Positions 1 through 9,076 of a DNA stretch of 64,000 bases are shown in pieces. The stretch covers positions 62,001-126,000 of the forward strand of contig CAZEQC010000001.1 in assembly GCA_964514285.1 (NCBI GenBank), in the 5' to 3' direction. The position numbers and the translations under genes are program-made. The notes beneath the pieces are model-generated. The model did not search any database, was not told the DNA's origin, and worked only from the letters and a program-made list of their open reading frames with translations. Each line of letters starts with the position of its first letter. The stretch's first letter is position 1. The DNA is from SKLM01 sp964514285 (GTDB lineage: Bacteria > Chloroflexota > Anaerolineae > B4-G1).

Positions 1-190
1 CTGGTGGAACGTTCGTCGGTGACTAAGGCGTCGAGGGAGGGCAGGCGTAGCGCAAGGACTTGTTTTGCGACGAGGCCCGCGGATCACGGATATGCTCGGA
101 ACGATTAGGACGAAGCTTCGCACCAGCCACCGCGGATCGAAGATCCGCTGCGAGCAACGATGGAGAAGCTGCAGAAAAGGCTTCAGCTGC
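1..190. repeat. Palindrome-rich non-coding stretch at window edge
   Basis: No convincing gene is seen here. The stretch holds several short palindromes: CGAAGCTTCG at 111-120, and the hairpin GCGGATC-gaa-GATCCGC at 132-148. The same GCGGATC/GATCCGC arms recur at 10582-10598 in another intergenic region, which suggests a dispersed hairpin element. It lies just downstream of the GYD gene on the minus strand, so it could also serve as its 3' structure. Confidence 0.4.
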
Positions 191-487
191 CTAGACCTCG
201 TCTACAAGGGATCTGAACTCGTCGAAAGGGATGGCAGTGAGGGTCTCGGTGGTGCCGGCGCCGAAGGCCTGGGCCAAGAGCGCCACTCTGGTGGCCGTGT
301 TGGCGTCGGGCGCCTCAAAGATGTGGAGGAAGTCATAGGGTCCGAGAAGGGCGTAGCTGGTGAGGCTATTGACCTCCGGATACCGTTCGGCCAGTTTCCG
401 CTCGAAGCTCTGCACCCGCTCACCGAGCGACCTAACCTCGCCGGACGTAGACGGTGCTATCTTTGAGAGTAGTACGTACGTCGTCAT
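191..487 (-). CDS. GYD domain protein
   Basis: A 98-residue protein of the GYD family (ferredoxin-like fold, function unknown). It shows the typical N-terminal strand (TTYVLLSKI), a central YALLGPYDFLHIFEAPD segment and a late segment with TLTAIPFDEF. Family members are small soluble cytoplasmic proteins, often annotated only by domain. The ATG at 487 is preferred over the longer reading from 529 because GGAGG lies 8 bases upstream of it. The gene is on the same strand as mutL and about 90 bases downstream of it, so the two may be co-transcribed, but no functional link is evident. Confidence 0.8.
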   Translation of the reverse strand: MTTYVLLSKIAPSTSGEVRSLGERVQSFERKLAERYPEVNSLTSYALLGPYDFLHIFEAPDANTATRVALLAQAFGAGTTETLTAIPFDEFRSLVDEV

Positions 488-576
488 AACGTTGACCTCC
501 CCGAAGCTCGTGAAACTCAGTCGGCCCAAGCGGAATCGTCTGGCTGTGAGGACAAACTCCCTGTACCGATCAGGTG

Positions 577-2337
577 CTATGAGCGACCGAACTCGCGGGC
601 CAACTGCTCCACGGTAAGATAGATCATAGTGGGCCGCCCATGGGGACAGGTGCGAGGGTTCTCACACTGCTCCAGGGCCCGGATCAGCTCACACATCTCT
701 GATTGCTCAAGCACCTGACCGGCCTTGACCGCGGCCCGCTTGCATACCTGGCGCGCAACAGCCTCCTCAACAGGCATCGCCAGGGGCTGATCACCCGCCA
801 GCAGGGCCGCGGCCACGTCCTCCAGCACCTTACCCGGCTCGTCCTCGGCGACGATGGTGGGTAGCGAGCGCACCAGCATCGTCGCCCCGCCGAAGGATTC
901 CACCTCCAGACCGAGCGAGTCTAAGATTTCCAGGTGCTCCGCCAGCAGATCGGCAGCCTCGGCCCCCAACTCGACCAGGGCGGGCTCTAGCAGGGCCTGA
1001 GAGGCCACCTCGCTTCTCTCTCGCTGGCCGAGAACCTGCTCGAAGAGGACCCTCTCGTGCGCGGCGTGTTGGTCCAGTAGGACCATGCCCCGGGGGCCCT
1101 CGGCCACGATGTAGGTAGTGCCGAGCTGTCCGATGACTCGCAGCGGGGGGATACCCCCCTCCTCAGGATGGGCGGACAGATCGCCCTCAAGCTGCAACTG
1201 CCTCTCGTGTGTCCCCTCACCGCGCCCGAGACCTGCCAGCCGCTGGCGGCGGTTCCTTCCCGCGTGCTCCTCGGCTCCAACTCGAGGCCAGCTGCCATCG
1301 TCCGTGCTGCGGTCGCTTGAACGGGACATCTGGGGGATCGGTGCGCGCTCCTGCAACGTGCGGCGTACGGCTTTCTGCACAGCCCGGAAGACGACGTCGG
1401 CATCTCGAAAACGGACTTCAGCTTTGGTAGGATGAACGTTGACGTCCACATCCGAGGGCGGCATATCGACCATCACAACGGCCAGCGGATGGCGTCCGTT
1501 GGGAAGAAACCGGTGGTAGGCCTGGGTGATAGCATAGGTCAAGCTGGCGTCCTTGACCCAGCGCCCGTTCACGAAGACCGTTATGTAGGTCCGATTGGCG
1601 CGGTGAAAGGAAGGGGGGCCGATCAATCCCGAGACGTGAATCCCATCAAAGGGCTGGCCCTCAGACAGAATCTTGAGGGCCTCCTCCCCGACGTCGACGC
1701 CGTAAACCCCGACCAGTACGTCCCGCAGCCGACCACTGCCGGGCGACTGGAGGGCGTTCCGGCCACTGTGACTCAAGGTGAAGCGAAGCTCTGGATAGGC
1801 CATCGCGTAGCGGGTCACCCAGCGATCGATGTGCCGGCGCTCGGTGCGATCGGTGCGAAGGAACTTGCGTCGCGCAGGGACGTTGAAGAAGAGATTCTCG
1901 ACGGTGACCGCGGTTCCAGGTGGCCGTCCCACCTCACGGCGGGTGACGACCTCGCCGCCCTCAAGCCGAAGCAGCGTGCCCACTGCCTCGCCCTCAGCTC
2001 GCGTGGCAAAAGTGATCCGGCTCACGGCAGCGATGGAGGCCAGTGCCTCTCCCCGGAAGCCCAAGGTGGTGATGGCGGTGAGATCCTCCTCGGTCACGAG
2101 TTTGCTGGTGGCATGACGATGGAGGGCGAGCTCGACCTCGCCGCGAGGTACCCCAGAGCCGTCGTCCACAACGCGGATGAAGCTCTTCCCCCCGTTGCGT
2201 GCCTCAACTTCGATGACCCTGGCACCGGCGTCGATGGCGTTCTCAATCAACTCTTTGACAACCGACGCTGGTCGCTCTACCACTTCTCCGGCGGCGATCT
2301 TTGAGACCACGTGGTCGGGCAATACACGAATTGGCAT
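577..2337 (-). CDS. mutL: DNA mismatch repair protein MutL (endonuclease type)
   Basis: A 586-residue MutL. The N-terminal GHKL ATPase shows the family motifs: ENAIDAGA near residue 32, DDGSG, and GFRGEAL near residue 94. After a Gln/Arg-rich linker (about 340-390) comes the C-terminal dimerisation and endonuclease domain. It has the metal-binding DQHA-x2-E-x4-E motif starting at D422 and a C-terminal CPHGRP motif, so it is predicted to nick DNA, unlike E. coli MutL. It acts with MutS after mismatch recognition; no mutS lies in this window. The ATG follows GGAGG by 7 bases. A divergent promoter pair separates it from the acyl-CoA synthetase gene. Confidence 0.97.
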   Translation of the reverse strand: MPIRVLPDHVVSKIAAGEVVERPASVVKELIENAIDAGARVIEVEARNGGKSFIRVVDDGSGVPRGEVELALHRHATSKLVTEEDLTAITTLGFRGEALASIAAVSRITFATRAEGEAVGTLLRLEGGEVVTRREVGRPPGTAVTVENLFFNVPARRKFLRTDRTERRHIDRWVTRYAMAYPELRFTLSHSGRNALQSPGSGRLRDVLVGVYGVDVGEEALKILSEGQPFDGIHVSGLIGPPSFHRANRTYITVFVNGRWVKDASLTYAITQAYHRFLPNGRHPLAVVMVDMPPSDVDVNVHPTKAEVRFRDADVVFRAVQKAVRRTLQERAPIPQMSRSSDRSTDDGSWPRVGAEEHAGRNRRQRLAGLGRGEGTHERQLQLEGDLSAHPEEGGIPPLRVIGQLGTTYIVAEGPRGMVLLDQHAAHERVLFEQVLGQRERSEVASQALLEPALVELGAEAADLLAEHLEILDSLGLEVESFGGATMLVRSLPTIVAEDEPGKVLEDVAAALLAGDQPLAMPVEEAVARQVCKRAAVKAGQVLEQSEMCELIRALEQCENPRTCPHGRPTMIYLTVEQLAREFGRS

Positions 2338-2355
2338 AGGCAGCCTCCGACGATG

Positions 2356-2383
2356 ATTGTATCACACAAGCCTCCTCGGGCAA
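2356..2383 (-). promoter_or_regulatory. Putative promoter of mutL
   Basis: On the minus strand TTGCCC (2378-2383) and TACAAT (2356-2361) are separated by 16 bases. The -10 box lies about 20 bases before the mutL ATG, giving a very short leader. Confidence 0.5.
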
Positions 2384-2426
2384 GATGCTGGCCCTGGCGG
2401 AGGACGCATATCGAGCGCTCCGGCGT

Positions 2427-2455
2427 TTGCCAAATCAGTCCAGTTGTACTATGAT
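2427..2455 (+). promoter_or_regulatory. Putative promoter of acyl-CoA synthetase gene
   Basis: TTGCCA (2427-2432) and TATGAT (2450-2455) with 17-base spacing, 45 bases before the chosen ATG at 2501. It is divergent from the mutL promoter. Its position inside the longer possible reading frame (from 2357) is a reason for choosing the downstream start. Confidence 0.5.
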
Positions 2456-2500
2456 GAGGTCAACTTAACCAGAGAATCTAATAGGAAACACGAGGGTGTT

Positions 2501-4594
2501 ATGTTAGACAATTTCTTTCAACCCGAATCAGTCGCTGTGATTGGTGCATCGCGCGATCCGGAGAAACTTGGCTATGCCGTCCTGGACAATCTCCAGAAGG
2601 GGGGATTCGAGGGGAAGCTCTACCCCATCAACCCCAAGGCCGACGAGATCCTGGGATTGGACGTCTTTGCGTCGGTGCTAGATATCCCTGACCCGGTGGA
2701 TATGGCCGTGATCGTCGTGCCATCGAAGATCGTGCCCCACGTCCTCAAGGAGTGTGGGGAGAAGGAGATCTCCAGTGTCGTGATCATCACCGCTGGTTTC
2801 CGAGAGGCGGGGCGAGAGGGCCTTGAGCGGGAACAGGAGTTGATCGAGATCGCGGAGGAATACGGCCTACGTCTCATTGGCCCCAACTGTCTGGGGGTGA
2901 TCGACACCGAGACGCCTCTGAACGCCACCTTCGCCGCCGGCATGCCGCCTGGCGGCCCGATCGCGTTTATGTCCCAATCCGGCGCCCTGGGTACGGCGGT
3001 GCTGGACCTGGCGATGGCAGGTCGGATCGGTTTCTCCAAGTTCGCCAGCCTGGGCAACAAGGCTGATGTCAGCGAGACGGACCTGCTGCGAGCCTGGGGT
3101 GACGATCCCAACTCAAACGTGATTCTGATCTACGTCGAGGGGCTCCCCGACGGTCAGGAATTCATGGACGTGGCGCGGGAGGTGACGCGGAATAAACCTG
3201 TCGTGGCTATCAAGTCCGGTGTGACGAAGTCGGGCTCACGGGCGGTCTCTTCCCACACCGGGAGTCTGGCCGGTTCCGAGGAGGCGTACAAGGCCGCCTT
3301 CAAGCAGATCGGCGTCACGCGGGCCACATCGATGGAGCAGTTGTTCGATTACGCGTTGGGTTTCGCCTACCAGCCCTTCCTAGAGGGGAATTGCATCGGG
3401 ATCGTCACCAACGCCGGTGGCCCGGGCATCCTGGCCACGGACGCGGTGGAGCACGCCGGCCTGGAGATCCCGCGGTTGAGCCGAGAGACCGTCAGGGCCC
3501 TCAATGACTACCTGCCCGGTGCGGCCAGCGCGGCCAACCCGGTAGACGTGCTTGGAGATGCGATGGCAGATCGTTACGAGCACGCCATTGAGTTGGTGTT
3601 GGATGATCCGAAGGTGGATGGCCTGATCGTGATTGTCACGCCACAGGCGATGACGGAGATCGAGAAGACGGCGCACGCGGTGGGCCGGATGTCGGAGGAA
3701 GCTGACAAACCGATCCTGGCGTGCTTTATGGGCGAAGCCCGGGTTGACGCCGGGGTGCGCGTGCTACGCGAGTACGGCGTGCCCAACTACCCCTTCCCCG
3801 AGCGCGTTGCAGCAACCCTGGCAGCGATGGACGCCTACCGGACGGAGAAGGAGCGAACCATCTTCGAGCCGGAACCGTGCGAGGTCTGCAAGCCACCGGT
3901 GGAGAAGTTGTTCGCCCGGGTGCGCGAGGAAGGGCGAGCGTCGATCGGCGACACCGAGGCTCGGGAGGTCTTGGACGCCTACGGCTTCCCCGTACCAGAA
4001 TCGCACCTGGCGGAGACGCCGGAGGAAGCGGTAGAGAGGGCGGAGGAGATCGGCTACCCGGTGGTGCTCAAGGTGGCCTCGCCGGACATCCTGCACAAGA
4101 CAGACGTGGGCGGCGTGAAGCTCGATCTGGACTCGCCGACGGACGTGAGAGACGCCTTTGACCTGATCGTCTACCGTGCCAGCCGCTACATGCCCGATGC
4201 GCGCGTGTGGGGGTGTCTGGTCCAGGAGATGGTGACGAGCGGCCGCGAGATACTGGTGGGTATGAACCGAGATCCCCAGTTCGGCCCTCTGGTCGCCTTT
4301 GGCCTGGGTGGCATCTACGTGGAGGCCCTGAAAGATGTCGCTTTCCGCGTAGCTCCTTTCAGTCGGAAGGAAGCGGAGGAGATGATCCACGAGATCCGCT
4401 CCTACCCGCTGCTGGCCGGCGTGCGCGGTGAGGCCCCCGCAGACCACGAAGCGATGATCGACGCACTGATGCGCATCAGCCAGCTAGTCACGGATTTCCC
4501 GGAGATCGTAGAACTCGACATCAACCCGCTGACAGTCTTTGAGGAAGGCCGCGGCGCTATGGCGATCGACATGCGCCTGGTGCTCTCCTCGTAA
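2501..4594 (+). CDS. ADP-forming acyl/acetate-CoA ligase, fused alpha-beta
   Basis: A 697-residue NDP-forming acyl-CoA synthetase that conserves thioester energy as ATP (acyl-CoA + ADP + Pi to acid + CoA + ATP). Domain order seen: CoA-binding Rossmann domain (VAVIGASRDPEKLGY near residue 10), succinyl-CoA ligase-like domain with the phosphohistidine motif SSHTGS (H252), then a C-terminal ATP-grasp half (about 480-697; YPVVLKVASPDILHKTDVGG). This one-chain arrangement is common in archaea and anaerobic bacteria. The start chosen is MLDNFF, the usual family start, after GAGG; upstream residues look non-coding. The next gene is a BioD/DRTGG protein, a pairing that suggests acetate metabolism or its control. 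Confidence 0.93.
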   Translation: MLDNFFQPESVAVIGASRDPEKLGYAVLDNLQKGGFEGKLYPINPKADEILGLDVFASVLDIPDPVDMAVIVVPSKIVPHVLKECGEKEISSVVIITAGFREAGREGLEREQELIEIAEEYGLRLIGPNCLGVIDTETPLNATFAAGMPPGGPIAFMSQSGALGTAVLDLAMAGRIGFSKFASLGNKADVSETDLLRAWGDDPNSNVILIYVEGLPDGQEFMDVAREVTRNKPVVAIKSGVTKSGSRAVSSHTGSLAGSEEAYKAAFKQIGVTRATSMEQLFDYALGFAYQPFLEGNCIGIVTNAGGPGILATDAVEHAGLEIPRLSRETVRALNDYLPGAASAANPVDVLGDAMADRYEHAIELVLDDPKVDGLIVIVTPQAMTEIEKTAHAVGRMSEEADKPILACFMGEARVDAGVRVLREYGVPNYPFPERVAATLAAMDAYRTEKERTIFEPEPCEVCKPPVEKLFARVREEGRASIGDTEAREVLDAYGFPVPESHLAETPEEAVERAEEIGYPVVLKVASPDILHKTDVGGVKLDLDSPTDVRDAFDLIVYRASRYMPDARVWGCLVQEMVTSGREILVGMNRDPQFGPLVAFGLGGIYVEALKDVAFRVAPFSRKEAEEMIHEIRSYPLLAGVRGEAPADHEAMIDALMRISQLVTDFPEIVELDINPLTVFEEGRGAMAIDMRLVLSS

Positions 4595-4670
4595 ACGAGT
4601 GGAGCGATAGTGCTGGACATCCCCCCATGGAGCCAAGCGTCCAGCCGAGAGTCTTTGTCTACCCGCATGA

Positions 4671-4758
4671 TGGGATAAACGCCATCCCGGGGCAAACACC
4701 ATCTCGGGGAAAGCATCACCCCGGGGACAGACGTCATCTTGGGGATCAACGCCATCCC
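4671..4758 (+). repeat. Five degenerate 17-18 bp tandem repeats
   Basis: Five head-to-tail units begin at 4671, 4689, 4706, 4723 and 4741, with consensus close to GGGGATAAACGCCATCCC. They end 17 bases before the ATG of the BioD/DRTGG gene, just upstream of its AAGGAG ribosome-binding site, so they lie in its leader or promoter region. Confidence 0.75.
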
Positions 4759-4775
4759 TATGAAAGGAGCAAGTT

Positions 4776-5846
4776 ATGAAGGCTTTGTACATCACATCGA
4801 TCGAGCCCTTCTCCGGAAAGACGGCCGTATGCCTGGCGCTTGGACGGCGATTCAAGCAAGAGGGCTATGAGGTGGGCTATTTCAAGCCGCTATCGACGCA
4901 ACCGTGGGAACCGGTTCCGGGTCGAGCCGCAGACGAGGACGCAGACTTCGTCCGGCGTACGTTAGATCTGCCAGAATCCACAGAAGACCTGATCGGCGTT
5001 CTGCTGACGCCCTCCCTCGCGCGAGAGATGCGCTGCGGCTGCGCTGAGCGCGATCTGATGAGCGAGATGCGGGCAGCGTATGAGAAGATCCAGGATAAGG
5101 ACATCATCCTGGTCGAGGGTGGAGGCTCCCTCCGAGAGGGTGTCAGCCTAGGGCTCGATCCCAAGTCGGTCACGGAGATGCTCGACCTACAAGCTCTGGC
5201 CATCATTCGCTATCATAATCGCGTCAACCAGGGCGATGACTGCATAACGGCCTATCGGCGGCTGTATGACCAGCTACTGGGCACGATGATCAACGCCGTG
5301 CCGAAGCGGGAGCAGAAGCTGTCTGAGAAAATCTGCACCCCGTGCCTGGAGAAGCAGGGTATTCGCGTCCTGGGCACCATCCCCTTCCAAGAAGAGCTCC
5401 AAGCGATCAGCGTAGATGAGCTGGCGGAGGTGCTGAATGCTGATTTCCTGGCCCTTCCCGAGAAGCGAGACGTGCTGATCGAGCGCCTCATCGTGGGAGC
5501 TATGGGGGTGGATCAGGCGCTCCCGCGTATCCGCCGCGTCTCCGGGGCCAAGGCCTTGATCACGGGCGGCGACCGCTCGGACATGCAACTCGTCGGGCTG
5601 GAGGCGGCGACGCGCTGCCTGATCCTAACCGGCAACCTGCGGCCGATGCCAGAGGTCCTACGCCGGGCCGAGGAGATCGGCGTGCCGGTGCTGCTCGTGC
5701 GTCAGAACACGTTAGAGACGGTAGAGGCAATCGAGGCGGTGTTTGGCAAGACGCGCCTGGGGCAGGAATCAAAGCTGAAGCAGTTTGAGACCCTCTTCGC
5801 TGAGAACTTCGACTTCGACCGTCTGTACGAGCTGATGGGTCTCTGA
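4776..5846 (+). CDS. BioD-like P-loop / DRTGG domain protein
   Basis: A 356-residue protein resembling the N-terminal regulatory half of large phosphotransacetylases. Residues 1-210 form a dethiobiotin-synthetase-like P-loop domain (SIEPFSGKTA near residue 8; an acidic switch region VEGGGSL near 112). Residues about 215-325 match a DRTGG domain (VGAMGVDQALPRIRR, then ALITGGDRSDMQLVGLEA). No phosphotransacetylase catalytic domain follows. It probably senses a nucleotide or acyl metabolite and partners the upstream ADP-forming acyl-CoA synthetase; that role is inferred from adjacency. The ATG is 8 bases after AAGGAG. The five-copy tandem repeat sits directly upstream. Confidence 0.8.
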   Translation: MKALYITSIEPFSGKTAVCLALGRRFKQEGYEVGYFKPLSTQPWEPVPGRAADEDADFVRRTLDLPESTEDLIGVLLTPSLAREMRCGCAERDLMSEMRAAYEKIQDKDIILVEGGGSLREGVSLGLDPKSVTEMLDLQALAIIRYHNRVNQGDDCITAYRRLYDQLLGTMINAVPKREQKLSEKICTPCLEKQGIRVLGTIPFQEELQAISVDELAEVLNADFLALPEKRDVLIERLIVGAMGVDQALPRIRRVSGAKALITGGDRSDMQLVGLEAATRCLILTGNLRPMPEVLRRAEEIGVPVLLVRQNTLETVEAIEAVFGKTRLGQESKLKQFETLFAENFDFDRLYELMGL

Positions 5847-6171
5847 TAGCAGTCTCTTTCGCGGTCAGATGGTTCGGCGGGTATGGGACCTGCCCTACAG
5901 GCGTTAGAGAAAGAAGCTCCTACGCCTGGTGGATAGCTCATCTTGAGCCGCTTGAGCCAAGACGAACAGCTCTATGGGAGCGGTTCGGTTGAAGTGGCTC
6001 TAGGAGAGCGGCTGTAAGAGAGCGGCTCTCTTGGAGCCGGGGAGATAGTGAGTACAAAGCCGCCAGACGACGGATTGGGTCCGGATGGAGCGCGGGGCTA
6101 TGGAGTGAACGGTTAGAGCTGGACAGCACGGCCCCGCGACGAACGAGAGGTGAGTAGCGAAAGGAGGAAGC
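5847..6171. other. Gene-free region before enolase with GAGC/GCTC palindromes
   Basis: No gene is seen in these 325 bases. The middle part (5940-6050) is full of GAGCC/GGCTC inverted repeats, including the perfect palindrome AGAGAGC-g-GCTCTCT at 6017-6031. A segment GAGCGGTTCGGTTGA resembles GAGCGGTTCCAGTTGA at 24471-24486 in another intergenic region. The AAGGAGG before the enolase ATG closes the region. No clear promoter was identified. Confidence 0.5.
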
Positions 6172-7461
6172 ATGATTACGACTGAGATAGATGCCATCTT
6201 TGCTCGCGAGATTCTGGACTCCCGTGGTAATCCCACCGTGGAGGTCGAGGTTATTCTCGCAGATGGGACCTGGGGCCGCGCCGCGGTGCCCTCCGGTGCA
6301 TCGACGGGCGTCTATGAGGCGCTGGAGCTCCGCGATGGCGACGAGGACCGCTATGGCGGCAAGGGCGTGCAGCAAGCTGTGTGCAACGTCAACACCGCTA
6401 TCGCCCCGGAGCTGATAGGATGGCCAGTGACGGACCAAGTGGGCATCGACACTCATATGTTGGAGATGGACGGCACGGCCCACAAGGAGCGCCTGGGAGC
6501 GAACGCTATTCTGGGCGTCTCACTGGCCGTGGCCAAGACGGCGGCCAACGCCCTGCAGCTGCCGCTGTACCGCTACATCGGTGGGGTCCACGCCCACGTG
6601 CTGCCGGTGCCGATGATGAACATCCTCAACGGTGGCAAGCATGCCATAGACGGGCCCGATCTACAGGAGTTTATGGTGATGCCGGTCGGCGCGCCGACCT
6701 TCGCCGAAGCCCTGCGCTGGGGAAGCGAAGTGTACAGCGCGCTGAAATCCGTCCTGAAGGCCCGTGGCAAGTCGACCGGAGTGGGCGACGAAGGCGGCTT
6801 CGCCCCGAGCTTGAAAGCGAACGAAGAGGCCATCGAGGTGATCTTGGAGGCGGTTGAGAAAGCAGGCTACGAGCCTGAAGAGGAGATCTGCATTGCGTTG
6901 GATCCCGCAGCCAGCGAGTTCTTCGAGGATGGCAAGTACGTGCTGAAGAAAGAAGGGCGTGATCTCACGGGCGCTGAGATGGTCGACTTCTACGCTGATT
7001 GGGTGGATAAATACCCAATCATCAGCATCGAAGATGGCCTGGACGAGGACGATTGGGACAGCTGGGTGGTGATGATGGAGCGCCTGGGGGATAAGATCCA
7101 GATTGTGGGCGACGACCTGCTGGTGACGAACACCAAACGGGTTCAGAAGGCGATCGACCTGGGAGCTTGCAACTCGTTGCTGTGCAAGGTGAACCAGATC
7201 GGATCGCTCAGCGAGGCCATCGCGTCGGTGCAGTTGGCCCAGCGATCAGGCTGGACCGCGGTAGTATCCCATCGCTCGGGCGAGACGGAGGATGCGACCA
7301 TCGCAGACCTGGCCGTGGCGCTCAACACAGGCCAGATCAAGACCGGAGCGCCGTGTCGCTCGGAACGGGTGGCCAAGTACAACCAGCTGCTGCGGATTGA
7401 GCAGGAGCTGGGCGAAGCAGCCGACTACGCGGGTATGGAAGCTTTCACAAACCTGCGCTAG
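6172..7461 (+). CDS. eno: Enolase
   Basis: A 429-residue enolase converting 2-phosphoglycerate to phosphoenolpyruvate, normal length for the bacterial enzyme. Visible signatures are AREILDSRGNPTVEVE at the N-terminus, the catalytic-loop region VPSGASTG, GDEGGFAP near residue 206, the metal ligands in ALDPAASEF, SIEDGLDEDDW and GDDLLVTN, and the family signature LLCKVNQIGSLSEA near 340 followed by SHRSGETED. Many bacterial enolases are part of the RNA degradosome, but nothing here tests that. The ATG follows AAGGAGG. Pyruvate kinase, the next glycolytic step, lies 136 bases downstream on the same strand. Confidence 0.98.
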   Translation: MITTEIDAIFAREILDSRGNPTVEVEVILADGTWGRAAVPSGASTGVYEALELRDGDEDRYGGKGVQQAVCNVNTAIAPELIGWPVTDQVGIDTHMLEMDGTAHKERLGANAILGVSLAVAKTAANALQLPLYRYIGGVHAHVLPVPMMNILNGGKHAIDGPDLQEFMVMPVGAPTFAEALRWGSEVYSALKSVLKARGKSTGVGDEGGFAPSLKANEEAIEVILEAVEKAGYEPEEEICIALDPAASEFFEDGKYVLKKEGRDLTGAEMVDFYADWVDKYPIISIEDGLDEDDWDSWVVMMERLGDKIQIVGDDLLVTNTKRVQKAIDLGACNSLLCKVNQIGSLSEAIASVQLAQRSGWTAVVSHRSGETEDATIADLAVALNTGQIKTGAPCRSERVAKYNQLLRIEQELGEAADYAGMEAFTNLR

Positions 7462-7535
7462 GCGGGGCTAGCGTCACTGGATGTCCGGTGAGCTGACTCC
7501 CCTTCGCCGCAAAGCATCGCCACATACGGCCATTA

Positions 7536-7564
7536 GCCCCGCAGCTTGCCGATCGCTGCGGGGC
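7536..7564 (+). terminator. Strong GC hairpin between eno and pyk
   Basis: GCCCCGCAGC (7536-7545) pairs perfectly with GCTGCGGGGC (7555-7564), loop of 9 bases. Only a mixed T-rich tail follows (gttctgtattgctgtt), so it may be a partial terminator or an RNA-processing or stability element within an eno-pyk transcript. Confidence 0.55.
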
Positions 7565-7596
7565 GTTCTGTATTGCTGTTATCGAGAGGGGGTAGT

Positions 7597-9048
7597 ATGA
7601 CCACGAAGCTTACCAAGTCACGCACGAAGATCGTGTGCACTATCGGACCGGCAACCGAGAGCCCCGAGACGATGCGCGCTCTGATGCAAGCTGGGATGAG
7701 CTTTGCACGTATCAATTTCTCGCACGGTGATCACGCCACCCATAGGGAGACCATCGCCAGACTAAGACGCGTTGCAGAAGAGGAGAGGTGTCTGGTGGGC
7801 GTCATCGCTGATCTCCAGGGGCCGAAGTTGCGCGTCGGAGACATCGAGGACGAGCCTATCGAGCTGCGTCGGGGAGAGATCGTGACCCTTTCCACCGCGC
7901 CTCACTCCGGTTCGGAGACGGAAATCCCAGTGCCCCATCCACAATTGCTTCGCGACCTTAACTCCGGTCAGACGATCCTCCTGGACGACGGGAACCTGGC
8001 CTTGATGGTTGAGAGGCACAGGAGTGGCGGGGCTTTGGAGGCGCGGGTCGTCACAGGAGGGCGGCTGACCTCCCACAAAGGGATCAACGTGCCAGGGGCT
8101 AAGCTAAGCTTCTCATCTCTGACCGAGAAGGACAAGGAGGACGCCAGGTTTGCCCTGGAACAAGGTGTGGACTACTTCGCCTTCTCGTTCGTGCGCCGGG
8201 CAGCTGACGTCCGTGAACTGCGGCACTACCTCCGGGCCCAAGGGGCAGAGGCGCCATCCATCATCGCCAAGATCGAGAAGCCAGAGGCCCTGTCGGACTT
8301 CGACACCATCTTGGCCCACGCCGATGGGATCATGGTGGCCCGAGGCGATCTGGGCGTGGAGACACCGGCCGAGGAAGTTCCCTTCCACCAGAAGAACCTT
8401 ATTCGTAGCTGCAACCGGGCCGGGAAACCTGTGATCACCGCGACGCAGATGCTGCAATCGATGATAGAGCACCCCCGCCCAACCCGGGCGGAGGCCTCGG
8501 ACATCGCCAACGCTATTCTCGACGGCACCGACGCCGTGATGCTCTCTGGCGAGACCGCTATCGGGAACTACCCGGTCAGGTCGACGGAGACCATGGCGGC
8601 GATCTGTGCCAACGCAGAGGCTCATCTACCCCACAGCCGACTGGTCGAGTGTGCTGAGGCGTGCAACGAAGTGATCACGGAGGCCATCAGCTCAAGTGCC
8701 GTAGCCATCGCCAACGAGGTCGACGCCCGGGCGATCATCACTGCGACGATGTCGGGCACGACGGCGAGAATGGTGGCTCGTCATCGGCCATGTGTACCGA
8801 TCGTAGCCGTGACGCCCAACGAGAGAACACTCTACCGACTGGCTCTCGTCTGGGGCGTGGTGCCGGTGAAGGTTGATCAGTTCAAGACCACGGACGAGAT
8901 GGTGGAGATGATGGTTCAAGCCGCTCGTCAGGAAGGGCTGGTGGCTTGGGGGGACTGTGCTGTGCTTACTGCCGGGATCCCCTTCGGTCAGGGGAAGAAG
9001 ACGAACATGCTCAAGGTCCAGGTGATAGGCGAGAGTGAGAGGGTGTAG
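7597..9048 (+). CDS. pyk: Pyruvate kinase
   Basis: A 483-residue pyruvate kinase (PEP + ADP to pyruvate + ATP). Seen: the N-terminal TKIVCTIGPA, NFSHG with the substrate Arg just before it, the active-site signature IIAKIEKPEAL near residue 223 with the catalytic Lys, the metal ligands in MVARGDLGVE, and PTRAEASDIANAILDGTDAVMLSGETAIG. The C-terminal allosteric domain is complete; there is no extra PEP-utiliser domain. The ATG at 7597 follows GAGAGGGGG; the longer reading from 7546 would start inside the upstream hairpin. It stands directly after enolase, so both final steps of glycolysis are together. Confidence 0.97.
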   Translation: MTTKLTKSRTKIVCTIGPATESPETMRALMQAGMSFARINFSHGDHATHRETIARLRRVAEEERCLVGVIADLQGPKLRVGDIEDEPIELRRGEIVTLSTAPHSGSETEIPVPHPQLLRDLNSGQTILLDDGNLALMVERHRSGGALEARVVTGGRLTSHKGINVPGAKLSFSSLTEKDKEDARFALEQGVDYFAFSFVRRAADVRELRHYLRAQGAEAPSIIAKIEKPEALSDFDTILAHADGIMVARGDLGVETPAEEVPFHQKNLIRSCNRAGKPVITATQMLQSMIEHPRPTRAEASDIANAILDGTDAVMLSGETAIGNYPVRSTETMAAICANAEAHLPHSRLVECAEACNEVITEAISSSAVAIANEVDARAIITATMSGTTARMVARHRPCVPIVAVTPNERTLYRLALVWGVVPVKVDQFKTTDEMVEMMVQAARQEGLVAWGDCAVLTAGIPFGQGKKTNMLKVQVIGESERV

Positions 9049-9057
9049 CAGTGACTC

Positions 9058-9076
9058 AGGCCAGGAAGCCTGGCCT
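9058..9076. terminator. Hairpin between convergent pyk and zinc-ribbon genes
   Basis: AGGCCAGG (9058-9065) and CCTGGCCT (9069-9076) form an 8 bp hairpin with a 3-base loop. It starts 10 bases after the pyk stop and overlaps the stop codon of the convergent gene. There is no T-run, so termination is only plausible. Confidence 0.4.

Noticed and set aside
1432..2304. 290-codon open frame antisense to mutL
   Set aside because: Shadow of high-GC coding on the other strand; the opposite frame has full MutL motifs and this one shows no domain.
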